From Candidatus Collierbacteria bacterium CG_4_9_14_3_um_filter_43_16 (GTDB taxonomy: Bacteria > Patescibacteriota > Microgenomatia > UBA1400 > MFAQ01), in the NCBI GenBank assembly GCA_002789895.1, contig PFUC01000060.1, forward strand, positions 1-8,270: DNA of 8,270 nt. Direction: 5' to 3'. The notes under the pieces are model-generated. The model was not told the DNA's origin and did not search any database. It was given only the letters and a program-made list of their open reading frames with translations. Shown one piece after another: positions 1 through 6,411 of the stretch (position 1 is the stretch's first letter; the number at the start of each line of letters is the position of its first letter). The translations under genes and the position numbers were made by a program.

Positions 1-1
1 C

Positions 2-61
2 TACCCCTACCTTTATCTGCTTTGGTCTTATCACTACCTAAAATATGCAAAACACCGATAA
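2..61 (+). CDS. C-terminal tail of an upstream gene (partial, uncertain)
   Basis: An open frame enters from the window edge and ends at TAA 59-61. Its last residues are rich in Tyr, Leu and Trp and end in a basic tail (YLKYAKHR), the kind of ending seen on membrane-associated glycosyltransferases. It would overlap the acyltransferase start by 17 bp, which fits the overlapping style of this operon. The other two + frames are also open at the edge, ending at 41 and 72, so the frame choice rests only on composition. No function can be assigned from 19 residues. Confidence 0.25.
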   Translation, partial: YPYLYLLWSYHYLKYAKHR

Positions 62-1184
62 CGGACGAATAACCAAATTAGATGGTTTGCGAGGCTTACT
101 CTCACTGATTGTGGCACTGAACCATTCCTTTTTGGTTGTGGCCATTCCCGCATATGCTAACGTCTGGGGACAAAATTATCTAGTCTTCACAAATCTTCAG
201 GCAAAACTTCAACAGCTTTTTATGTTGATAGGCAATGGTGGAGCCGCCGTCACTCTATTTTTTATTCTCTCGGGTATGGTTCTGGGTCAATCAATGAGGC
301 GGCTCGAATTTTCACTAACTGGTTTTCTGAGTTTCTTCCTCAAGCGGCTTTTTCGTCTTTATCCGGTTTACATAGTAGTTATTTTGGTGACAGCTATCTA
401 CATGAGAATGGGCTTCCGTTACCAAGTTTTTCTCTACGCCTCCCCTTGGTATCTCTGGTGGATGAATTTCAGCATGACTTTTAAAGAGTTTCTCAACAAT
501 TTTTTCTTTATTCATACTTATCTGGGAGGAGTTACGTGGACACTCAGAGTAATTTTGATCGCCTCCTTTATAATGCCCGTTTTCTATCAAATGTCCCGAA
601 AAACAGGCCGCTTAACCAATCTGATATTTTCTTTACTATTAATTTTCGCTAGTTTTACCGTATTTAACCTTAACGGTTTTAGGGACTTGCGCTATCTGTA
701 CATGTTTTATTTAGGTTTGATCATTCCTAAGTTTAAAAGTCTCTTTACTGATATTCCTGGGTGGCTAATTAATCTTCTTGTATTCATCGGTTTGTTATTG
801 CTTCTAATGATCCGCTATATTAGCGATGAATACTTTGGCGGTCTGGTCGAAAGCATTATTTCATGGTTCATAATCGGGATCATTGTTTACAACGGCAAAA
901 TTAAGATATTTGGTTTCCTTGACCAAAAAATCTTCCTATTTTTCGGGAAGATTTCCTATAGTCTCTATTTGGTTCATTTCACCGTTCTATATATTCTGGC
1001 GAGATTGATGTTTAGTTGGTTGCCGAATCTTCCCTATTCCGGCTCCTATCTTCCGCTTCATATGGCTCTTTTTGTACTGTCTCTATTCATAGCCACTTTG
1101 GTTTCACTTTTTGTGCATCACTATATAGAGATCCCTTCATTAAGAGCTGGAAACATCGTTAGTCGCAAAATACTAAATAAATGA
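45..1184 (+). CDS. Membrane acyltransferase, acyltransferase-3 (OafA/YrhL-like) family
   Basis: 379 residues, hydrophobic throughout, with about ten likely membrane segments; the length is normal for the family without the extra SGNH domain. Members transfer acetyl or other acyl groups to sugars of surface polysaccharides at the cytoplasmic membrane. The N-terminal KLDGLRG motif begins an R-X10-H arrangement (R16 and H27), the known catalytic signature of the family. FFILSGMVLG (72-81), the basic RLFRLYP (101-107) and GKISYSLYLVH (301-311) are also family hallmarks. The usual Glu after the W-T-L block is absent: WTLRVI at 165-170 has Ile there. The stop overlaps the next start as ATGA, so it is translationally linked to the glycosyltransferase downstream. 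It probably O-acylates the glycan made by this operon; the acyl donor and target sugar are unknown. Confidence 0.88.
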   Translation: MQNTDNGRITKLDGLRGLLSLIVALNHSFLVVAIPAYANVWGQNYLVFTNLQAKLQQLFMLIGNGGAAVTLFFILSGMVLGQSMRRLEFSLTGFLSFFLKRLFRLYPVYIVVILVTAIYMRMGFRYQVFLYASPWYLWWMNFSMTFKEFLNNFFFIHTYLGGVTWTLRVILIASFIMPVFYQMSRKTGRLTNLIFSLLLIFASFTVFNLNGFRDLRYLYMFYLGLIIPKFKSLFTDIPGWLINLLVFIGLLLLLMIRYISDEYFGGLVESIISWFIIGIIVYNGKIKIFGFLDQKIFLFFGKISYSLYLVHFTVLYILARLMFSWLPNLPYSGSYLPLHMALFVLSLFIATLVSLFVHHYIEIPSLRAGNIVSRKILNK

Positions 1185-1927
1185 AAATTTCTGTAGTTGT
1201 ATTATCAAAAAAATCGGAGTTAAACCATTTTTTATTGGAATCACTTTCTTTTGTCGACGAAATCCTCCTCATCATTGATTCTTCCTCTGTCATTCCGGGC
1301 TCCGACCCGGAATCCATCTCTACTACTTCACGTCTAAAAATCTTCTACCGCCCCTTAAACAACGACTTTTCTGCCCAAAGAAACTTCGCATTACAAAAAG
1401 CCAAGGGGGACTGGGTTCTTTTTGTCGATGACGATGAATATATTGGGAGCGAGCTGAGAAAAGAGATAATAGAAGTGATCGATCATGCTCAGTTTTCGGG
1501 TTTCTTACTCAAACGGCAGGACGTTGTCTATCACCTGCCGTTAAGGCACGGAGAAACTGGGAACATCAAGATTATAAGACTAGGGCGTCGCCATTCGGGT
1601 AGATTTAATAGACAAGTGCACGAAAATTGGGACATTGAGGGGAGAGTGGGGGAGCTCAAGTCACCTCTTTATCATAATAAAGATCATTTTATTTCTGAGT
1701 TTATTTCCCGTGTCGACCAGTATGGCCGAATTGATTCGAAACTACTCGTGTTGGAAGGAAAGCCCTTTTCCTGGTTTCGTTTACTGGTATACCCAATGGC
1801 AAAATTTAAACTTAATTATTATTTTCGGGTTGGTTTTCTCGATGGCTTGGTCGGATTATTCCTAGCCTATTTAATGGCCGTTCAATCACTATCTATTCGA
1901 GTTTTTCAATGGGAAAACAAAAACTAA
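1181..1927 (+). CDS. Family 2 glycosyltransferase (WaaE/LgtF-like)
   Basis: 248 residues. The MKISVVVLSK start is the first GT-A strand. QRNFALQKAKGDWVLFVDDD (66-85) carries the QRN motif and the DXD metal/nucleotide-sugar site (D83-D85). RQVHENW followed by a conserved His near LYHNKDH resembles the acceptor side of WaaE/LgtF-like enzymes, which transfer a hexose to a lipid-linked or core glycan. The C-terminal 40 residues form an amphipathic or membrane-associated tail (GFLDGLVGLFLAYLM). The loop after the second strand, where relatives have a D-S-x-S-T-D sequence, is replaced by SSVIPGSDPESIS, encoded by a palindromic repeat (separate entry). The start overlaps the acyltransferase stop by 4 bp, and the end overlaps the next gene by 19 bp. 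Donor and acceptor are not predictable. Confidence 0.87.
   Translation: MKISVVVLSKKSELNHFLLESLSFVDEILLIIDSSSVIPGSDPESISTTSRLKIFYRPLNNDFSAQRNFALQKAKGDWVLFVDDDEYIGSELRKEIIEVIDHAQFSGFLLKRQDVVYHLPLRHGETGNIKIIRLGRRHSGRFNRQVHENWDIEGRVGELKSPLYHNKDHFISEFISRVDQYGRIDSKLLVLEGKPFSWFRLLVYPMAKFKLNYYFRVGFLDGLVGLFLAYLMAVQSLSIRVFQWENKN
1288..1316 (+). repeat. Palindromic repeat inserted in frame in the glycosyltransferase gene
   Basis: ATTCCGGG at 1292-1299 and CCCGGAAT at 1306-1313 form a perfect 8-bp inverted repeat with a 6-nt loop, flanked by TGTC and CCA. The block has the look of the short dispersed TGTCATTCC...GGAATCCA palindromes that are common in many bacterial genomes, including Patescibacteria. 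It adds about 10 to 14 codons (V-I-P-G-S-D-P-E-S) without disturbing the frame. It is the only copy seen in this window. Confidence 0.75.
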
Positions 1928-3285
1928 GCAGTTTGTCATTGCGCGTCGTCTTAGGCGAACGAAGCAATCTCATATTATTTGCAATTCTAATACCCATAAT
2001 TCTTTTGTTGGTCCTTAACTTTATGTTGGTTTTTACCCCGGAAATGGGGTTCGATGCTCTTTGGTATCATTTGACGCTTCCCAAGTTGTGGCTTCTTAAA
2101 CATCAGTGGTACTTCCCCGGTGGGTTGCTTTATTACTCCGTTATGCCCCGACTGGCCGAAACTATTTTTATTCCTTTACTTCATTACTTCGGCACCGCCG
2201 GACCAAAGATGGCTCAATATTTAGCCGGAGTGGGAACTGCGGTTTTCATTTGGAAGATACTGTCGGGACACAAAATATCCAAACCCATGAAACTTGCCGG
2301 TGTCTCTCTTTTTTATTGTACCTGGCTGGTTAGTTGGCAGTCAGGTAGTGCGTATATCGATTTGATCAGAACTTTATTAGAGGTAGGAGCACTTTATTAC
2401 AGTCTTCGTGGTTCATGGAAAATCGGGGGTTTGTTATTAGGTCTAGCCATTGGTACCAAGTGGTTTTCACTCGGGTCATTGGCAATTTTTTCAATAATTT
2501 TTGGGCCACAGATAATTTTTCCGGCTCTTTTGGTATCTTTTCCCTGGTTTATTATCGCCTATCACTTCACCAGCAATCCTATCTACCCCATTTTTAGTAG
2601 CCTTGTTGAAAATTCGTTTGCAGGATTTGGCCTCGCCCTCAAGCATTTGTTGTTGGCACCATATTATCTGACTCACCCATTCGATGATTTTATTTCTCCT
2701 GTCGTGGGGATTATTTTTGTTATGGCAATTCTTTCTTTAAAATATCCGAACAAAGCTCTCCGCCAAATTGCCCTGGTGGGTTTATCGGGAACTTTTCTCA
2801 CTCTAATGATAAACCCCCCCTCTACGCGTTTCTTTTTGCCCTATTTACCCAGCCTCGCTATAACAGCCATTATATTTATTGAGTCCCTTCATCGTTCGTT
2901 GTGGAGAAAGCTCTTTTTGTTTTCCGTTGTTCTTTCTGCTTTCTTTATTTTGTCGCTTAGGTTAATCGCCATGGCCAAGTATGTTCCCGTACTTACCGGC
3001 TCTGTAGATCGGAATAACTTTCTGGTAAGTTACTCTAGCCGATTACCGGGAACTTTCATAGATTCAGACGGCTACGTGGCAAAGCTTCCTGAAGGAAGCA
3101 AGATCTTGGTGGACAAGCTTCACAACCTTTATTATTTCCCTCGAGATTTTGACCATACTTCTTGGGTTTCAAACTGGTCCGGGTATGATTACTTGGTGAC
3201 GATAGGGGCTGATCCAAAAAAGATAGACGGTCAACTGCTTCACCAAAATAACTTACAAATACAAATATTCAAACTGAATAAATGA
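1909..3285 (+). CDS. Polytopic GT-C-like membrane glycosyltransferase
   Basis: 458 residues with about ten hydrophobic segments and a soluble C-terminal part from about residue 370. The first extracytoplasmic loop has FDALWYHLTLPKLWL (48-62), with an acidic residue (D49) next to W-Y-H. This is the layout of GT-C enzymes (PMT/ArnT/RgtA-like), where an acidic residue after the first membrane helix is catalytic and the donor is a polyprenyl-phosphate sugar. A second acidic residue follows at PRLAET (80-85). The short C-terminal domain may contact the acceptor. The start lies inside the previous gene (19-bp overlap) and the stop overlaps the next start as ATGA, so it is part of one translationally coupled unit. 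Family assignment rests on topology and the D-x-x-W-Y-H loop; a polymerase or flippase-like role is less likely but not excluded. Confidence 0.65.
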   Translation: MGKQKLSSLSLRVVLGERSNLILFAILIPIILLLVLNFMLVFTPEMGFDALWYHLTLPKLWLLKHQWYFPGGLLYYSVMPRLAETIFIPLLHYFGTAGPKMAQYLAGVGTAVFIWKILSGHKISKPMKLAGVSLFYCTWLVSWQSGSAYIDLIRTLLEVGALYYSLRGSWKIGGLLLGLAIGTKWFSLGSLAIFSIIFGPQIIFPALLVSFPWFIIAYHFTSNPIYPIFSSLVENSFAGFGLALKHLLLAPYYLTHPFDDFISPVVGIIFVMAILSLKYPNKALRQIALVGLSGTFLTLMINPPSTRFFLPYLPSLAITAIIFIESLHRSLWRKLFLFSVVLSAFFILSLRLIAMAKYVPVLTGSVDRNNFLVSYSSRLPGTFIDSDGYVAKLPEGSKILVDKLHNLYYFPRDFDHTSWVSNWSGYDYLVTIGADPKKIDGQLLHQNNLQIQIFKLNK

Positions 3286-4364
3286 CTTATTTACTGTTAA
3301 TTCTCAGTCTCTTTGTTTGGCCTTTTGGTCAGCTGTTGGCCTTTTCCGTTCCAGGGCTCTCAACAAACATATATTTGCTCGACTTTCTTGTTGGCCTACT
3401 CACCCTCTCACTCTTGTTAAATAAGAAGGCGTGGAAGAAAGTAGTTTCTGATCCGTTGCTCAGGCCACTAATTTATTTTAATCTGATAGCCACTCTCTCC
3501 CTGGTGATGAATCTAAAGTCATTGGTCATCGGTGGCTCCACCTATTCAATGCTCTATTTAGTTCGTTTGTTTGTATATCCGTCAGTCTACTTCGCCGCTA
3601 AACTTTTCCAGCCAAAAAAAATCAAGGGATCAGTAGTTTCTTCTTTTCTTCTCTTCTGTGTTCTGGGTATCTTTCAGTACCTATTTTTCCCCGACATGAG
3701 ATATTTAAAACTGATCGGTTTTGATGATCATTATTTTCGTCTGGTCGGGTCATTTTATGATCCGAATTTCACCGGAGCAATTCTAGCTGGTGTTGCCTTA
3801 GTCTTTATCTCTTTGGGGCACTGGGTGGTAAGTCTTCCCTTAATTGTTTTGCTAGCCTTGACCTTTTCACGAGCCTCTTATCTCTGTTTTGCTTTGGGCA
3901 TAGTTTATTTACTGGGCAGAAAAAAGAAATTTTCCCTAATACTTTTTCTTGTTGGTCTGGTCATTGTGGTTTGGCTGATTCCCAAACCGTTCGGTGAAGG
4001 AGTGAACCTTTTTCGAACTTTTTCTGTTTTCTCTAGGATTGATAGTTGGGAATCAGGGGTGAGCCTATTTGTTCGGAAACCGCTACTTGGTTGGGGTTAC
4101 AACACTCTTCGAGATCTCACCGGTTCCAGATTCCAGATTGACAATAGTTATCTTTTTGTGGCCGCTACCACAGGGTTACTTGGATTGCTTTTCTTTATTA
4201 ATCTGTTAAATAAATGCCTTCGGGGAATATCTTTACCCCAAAACATATTTCTCTATGTGTTGCTATTTCATAGCCTATTTAACAATAGCTTCTTCTATAT
4301 CTGGATCAACTTTGCTTTCTGGCTTGTTTTAGCTCTCCCGCTTAGGGAGTATAAACGAGATTAA
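3282..4364 (+). CDS. O-antigen ligase/polymerase-like membrane protein (Wzy/WaaL superfamily)
   Basis: 360 residues, about ten to twelve membrane segments. Motifs in order: R153 followed by GSFYDPNFTGAILA (156-169), matching the R..G.f.nPN signature; TFSRASY (194-200), the S-R segment; RIDSWESGVSLF (252-263) then PLLGWGYN (267-274), matching the R..W..a......PllG.G block on the periplasmic-type loop; IDNSYL (286-291) and GLLGLL (298-303). These are characteristic of proteins that polymerise or ligate undecaprenyl-linked glycans on the outer face of the cytoplasmic membrane. In a cell without a classical LPS the acceptor could be a surface protein or cell-wall polymer. Sequence alone cannot separate ligase from polymerase. 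It is the last gene of the operon. Its 3' end overlaps the convergent Ig-like gene by 23 bp, and no terminator hairpin lies between them. Confidence 0.83.
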   Translation: MTYLLLILSLFVWPFGQLLAFSVPGLSTNIYLLDFLVGLLTLSLLLNKKAWKKVVSDPLLRPLIYFNLIATLSLVMNLKSLVIGGSTYSMLYLVRLFVYPSVYFAAKLFQPKKIKGSVVSSFLLFCVLGIFQYLFFPDMRYLKLIGFDDHYFRLVGSFYDPNFTGAILAGVALVFISLGHWVVSLPLIVLLALTFSRASYLCFALGIVYLLGRKKKFSLILFLVGLVIVVWLIPKPFGEGVNLFRTFSVFSRIDSWESGVSLFVRKPLLGWGYNTLRDLTGSRFQIDNSYLFVAATTGLLGLLFFINLLNKCLRGISLPQNIFLYVLLFHSLFNNSFFYIWINFAFWLVLALPLREYKRD

Positions 4365-5031
4365 ACACTTTCTCGGTCGAATTTCCTGCCTTATCGGAAG
4401 CCACCACCTTTATTTCATTATTTCCATTCAGTAGTTGGATCCGTTGCACAAAATTTCCGTCTTTTTCGATCACCACAAAAGAAGAATTTATGATTATTTG
4501 GGAGTCTTTTTTATTAGTCTCTCCTTTAATGTCGACAACTTGCTTGTTTTTACCGAAGAACTCTGTCCCGTCTTTTGGGGAAGTTATCGTGATTTCGATT
4601 GGTTTACGGTCAAGTTGAACTATTTCTACCTCCGAAATACTTATATTCCCAGCCTCATCAGTAGCTCTTACCTGGACTCTATTAGAGTCAGCATCAAGAG
4701 TGACGATAGATGAGAAAGACCCGTCTTCTTTAGCTTTGTCGGTTAACGAAAGGTGATCGTTTACCAGAAAATCCAATGAGGTACTTGCTTCGGTATACCC
4801 CTCTACCAACAAAGAGGCACTGTTGGTTGCCTCCGGGAGAGCTGATAGTGTTGGTGCCTGGGGGGGGATCAAATCCTTATCGGTGTTTTGCCTGGGGGAT
4901 CCATTACCGGCCACCACTTGGATAAAAAGGGGGATTCCCCATTTGAACAAGACAATCACAAAGACGATTGAGAGAAGTACATAATATCTTGATTTACTTT
5001 TTTCTTTGCTTGCTCTATATCTACCCACCAT
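4342..5031 (-). CDS. Membrane-anchored surface protein with two Ig-like domains
   Basis: 229 residues from the ATG at 5031. A GTG 24 bp upstream is in frame, but the ATG gives a usual short basic head (MVGRYRASKEKSKSR), then one membrane segment (about 17-40) and a Pro-rich linker (44-60). Two beta-rich repeats follow: about 60-140, ending near ATDEAGN (123-129), and about 143-229, ending near ASDKAGN (211-217). The second opens with ITITSPKDGTEF. This layout matches bacterial Ig-like/glucodextranase-B-like domains displayed outside the cell, where they act in adhesion or as spacers in surface proteins. There is no LPXTG or catalytic motif, so the N-terminal helix is probably the anchor. The linker is encoded over a run of eight C residues (4860-4867). 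A TAGAAT box sits 7 nt before the ATG, suggesting a leaderless mRNA. Confidence 0.78.
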   Translation of the reverse strand: MVGRYRASKEKSKSRYYVLLSIVFVIVLFKWGIPLFIQVVAGNGSPRQNTDKDLIPPQAPTLSALPEATNSASLLVEGYTEASTSLDFLVNDHLSLTDKAKEDGSFSSIVTLDADSNRVQVRATDEAGNISISEVEIVQLDRKPIEITITSPKDGTEFFGKNKQVVDIKGETNKKDSQIIINSSFVVIEKDGNFVQRIQLLNGNNEIKVVASDKAGNSTEKVFNLVYTP

Positions 5032-5038
5032 ACTCTCT

Positions 5039-5044
5039 ATTCTA
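5039..5044 (-). promoter_or_regulatory. -10 box (TAGAAT) of the Ig-like gene
   Basis: On the minus strand TAGAAT lies 7 nt before the ATG at 5031, so transcription would start at or next to the start codon. No Shine-Dalgarno is placed at a workable distance. No convincing -35 hexamer was found. This spacing supports the ATG over the upstream GTG, which would lie upstream of the transcript start. Confidence 0.4.
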
Positions 5045-5107
5045 GTACAAAACACATCGTTTAACAGCCTAGTCTAACCCCATTCATCATTATGACTATG
5101 AATAGTT

Positions 5108-5113
5108 TAAAAT
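5108..5113 (+). promoter_or_regulatory. -10 box (TAAAAT) of the tRNA-Gly gene
   Basis: TAAAAT ends 9 nt before the first base of the mature tRNA, leaving a leader of only a few bases. No clear -35 hexamer is visible. An AATCCC/GGGATT inverted repeat (5114-5119 with 5125-5130) spans the leader and the tRNA 5' end, and could compete with the acceptor stem in the precursor. Confidence 0.4.
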
Positions 5114-5122
5114 AATCCCATC

Positions 5123-5193
5123 GCGGGATTAGTTCACCGGTAGAATGCATCCTTCCCAAGGATGAGAAGGGGGTCCGATTCCCCTATCCCGCT
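5123..5193 (+). tRNA. tRNA-Gly(CCC)
   Basis: A full 71-nt cloverleaf. Acceptor GCGGGAT (5123-5129) pairs with ATCCCGC (5186-5192); discriminator T is at 5193. The D stem is GTTC/GAAT with the loop ACCGGTA. The anticodon stem CATCC/GGATG encloses loop TTCCCAA, with anticodon CCC at 5155-5157. The variable loop has 4 nt. The T stem is GGGGG/CCCCT with loop TCCGATT. CCA is not encoded. The base at T-loop position 55 is C rather than the near-universal T, so the usual pseudouridine cannot form. DNA of different composition begins right after the 3' end, which suits an integration site. Confidence 0.95.
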
Positions 5194-5283
5194 CTATAGC
5201 GAAATGGTTTTGTGTTTTCTCCAATTTTCCTCAAGAAATCAATCTTTTCCCGAGTTCTAGCCACTATTTTTGACGTTTTATCC
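5194..5283 (-). pseudogene. 5' remnant of a second copy of the spacer ORF
   Basis: On the minus strand 5244-5270 reads KIVARTREK, followed by IDFLRKIGENTKPFRYR. It aligns with KIEARTREK...FLAKN of the ORF at 6412-6726. The DNA differs at several codons without changing the residue (I, R, T, R), so both copies descend from a translated sequence. Just upstream of KIVARTREK the two copies differ by one base in spacing, which shifts the frame. The copy stops at the 3' end of tRNA-Gly, where a stop codon occurs inside the antisense of the tRNA. It is too short to make a product and is best read as a truncated repeat copy. Confidence 0.55.
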
Positions 5284-5346
5284 TTAGCCTGGAAAAATGT
5301 TTACCGGTAACCGGAGTCGGACCTAAACCGAATAGTGAATTTAGAG
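5284..5346. repeat. Spacer repeat, tRNA-T-arm-like block (copy A)
   Basis: It shares TTAGCCTGGA (5284-5293), TACCGGT (5302-5308) and GGAGTCGGACCT (5313-5324) in the same order and nearly the same spacing with copy B at 6735-6776. Read on the minus strand, the third block is GGTCCGACTCC, like a tRNA T arm, followed by an acceptor-3'-like ACCGGTA. No matching 5' half of a tRNA exists nearby, so this is a fragment, not a tRNA gene. It lies directly before the first cassette gene and its -10 box. Confidence 0.65.
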
Positions 5347-5352
5347 TAAAAT
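5347..5352 (+). promoter_or_regulatory. -10 box (TAAAAT) of the hypermodification-family gene
   Basis: TAAAAT lies 4 nt before the first ATG (5357) and 7 nt before a second, in-frame ATG (5360). With the usual distance from -10 box to transcript start, the RNA would begin at about the second ATG, giving a leaderless message one codon shorter than the longest frame. No Shine-Dalgarno and no clear -35 are present. Confidence 0.4.
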
Positions 5353-5356
5353 AACG

Positions 5357-6319
5357 ATGATGAAAATACGTCAAGATGTTTTTGACACTTATTGGAAAAC
5401 TGCTGCTGAAAGACAGGAAATTTTCTATAAAAAGCTTTCTGGTTCTCTTGCTCCATATACAAATGACCCTATTTATCAGAGTTACAAATTTTGCAACGTC
5501 TATAGAGCCAGTGATCGAGTGTCTCAATTTTTGATAAAGAATGTGATTTATAAAAACCATCTTTCGCCAGAAGACATATTATTCAGAATATTTCTTTTCC
5601 GCTTGCTAAACAAAGTTGAGACGTGGATCGAACTAGAGAAGCTATTAGGAAAAATTAGTTTGAAAAATTTTAATTTTGAAAATTATTCCAATGCTTTAGA
5701 AAAAATTAAGTTAAATGATGGAACTATCTATGGTAATGCCTTTATCCTTTGTGCTAATAAATCGTTTGGATTTGATAAGAAGCACCAAAATCACCTGACT
5801 CTTTTAGAAAGTGTGTTTAAAAAAGATGTTTTTTCTAAAGAATTGTTGAAGGCAAAAACACTCAGAGAGCTTTTTGAGAAATTAAGAACACTGCCTTTGA
5901 TTGGTAATTTTATGGCATACCAAATTGCCATCGATTTCAATTATTCAGAGGTTTTTGATTTTGATGAAAATGACTTCACGATTGCGGGACCAGGAGCCGA
6001 AAGAGGTGTTAAAAAATGTTTTTTGGATACTGAAGGAAAAAGTAATGAATATGTCATTCAATTTATGGTTGAAAATCAGGAAAAAGAATTCAAAAGACTT
6101 GGATTAAATTTTAAAAGCCTGTGGGGAAGACCAATGCATGCAATTGATTGCCAGGGATGGTTTTGTGAAACGGATAAATATTCGAGAGCAAAGTTTCCAG
6201 ATTTAAAAAGTAATAGAACAAGAATCAAAACGCACTATAAACAGACTAACGGCAAAATAGAGTATTTTTATCCTCCTAAGTGGAATATCAACGATAAAAT
6301 CGGCGTCGGTGCTAAATAG
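5357..6319 (+). CDS. DNA thymine-hypermodification-family protein (5-hmdU DNA kinase helical domain-like)
   Basis: 320 residues (319 if the ATG at 5360 is used). Motifs that I associate with the HMUDK helical / alpha-glutamyl-putrescinyl-thymine pyrophosphorylase group: YRASDRVSQFLI (49-60), EDILFRIFLFRLLNKVETW (72-90), LPLIGNFMAYQI (179-190), DFNYS (193-197), DENDFTIAGPGAERG (203-217), GRPMHAIDCQGWFCETDKYS (257-276), RTRIK (287-291) and YPPKW (305-309). Phage members help build modified thymines in DNA, fused to or beside a P-loop kinase. The fold is helical and likened to HhH DNA glycosylases. No P-loop is present here, so this is the stand-alone form. The gene is AT-rich compared with the glycan operon. 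It lies between spacer copies A and C1, with a stop 4 nt before C1. Whether it modifies, recognises or removes modified bases is not known. Confidence 0.7.
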   Translation: MMKIRQDVFDTYWKTAAERQEIFYKKLSGSLAPYTNDPIYQSYKFCNVYRASDRVSQFLIKNVIYKNHLSPEDILFRIFLFRLLNKVETWIELEKLLGKISLKNFNFENYSNALEKIKLNDGTIYGNAFILCANKSFGFDKKHQNHLTLLESVFKKDVFSKELLKAKTLRELFEKLRTLPLIGNFMAYQIAIDFNYSEVFDFDENDFTIAGPGAERGVKKCFLDTEGKSNEYVIQFMVENQEKEFKRLGLNFKSLWGRPMHAIDCQGWFCETDKYSRAKFPDLKSNRTRIKTHYKQTNGKIEYFYPPKWNINDKIGVGAK

Positions 6320-6323
6320 ATTC

Positions 6324-6395
6324 GGTCTCTGCGGCTAAGGTGGATCACAATTTGTGCCATCAGCTCCCTAAAAAGGTACGTTCGCCGCAAAGACC
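6324..6395 (-). repeat. Structured terminal element C1 of the spacer repeat
   Basis: On the minus strand it forms a 12-bp closing helix P1 (6384-6395 with 6324-6335), a small hairpin P3 (CCT/AGG, 6374-6376 with 6367-6369) and hairpin P2 (6339-6361). On the minus strand all 12 P1 pairs form, counting one G-U; on the + strand that pair is a C-A mismatch. About 45 of the internal and flanking bases match copy C2 at 7617-7693, including ATTCGGTAA just outside P1. No T-run follows on either strand, so it is not a simple terminator. It sits 16 nt beyond the stop of the minus-strand ORF. It could be a small RNA or 3' UTR structure, or a recombination hairpin. Confidence 0.7.
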
Positions 6396-6411
6396 ATTCG
6401 GTAACCAAATA

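Noticed and set aside
4435..4713. + strand frame of 92 codons inside the Ig-like gene
   Set aside because: It is antisense to a clear Ig-like protein, with no start signal and no family features.
4929..4940. Palindrome GGGGATTCCCC region within the Ig-like gene
   Set aside because: It encodes the W-G-I-P end of the membrane segment in a normal way and has no partner elsewhere; taken as chance.
5031..5055. GTG start for the Ig-like protein, eight codons longer
   Set aside because: The added residues (MFCTRIES) are unlike a membrane-protein head, and the likely -10 box lies inside them.
5264..5560. Minus-strand frame of 98 codons over the start of the hypermodification-family gene
   Set aside because: It is antisense to a well-conserved coding region, has no recognisable domain, and its frame differs from the one that matches the spacer ORF.
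6324..6395. Integron attC site
   Set aside because: The element is a hairpin after a cassette-like gene, but the closing helix has no unpaired central spacer, and no GTTRRRY/RYYYAAC core pair is found at its ends in C1 or C2. No IntI is in view.
6324..6395. Rho-independent terminator
   Set aside because: The 12-bp stem encloses nearly 50 nt with further hairpins, and no T-run follows on either strand.
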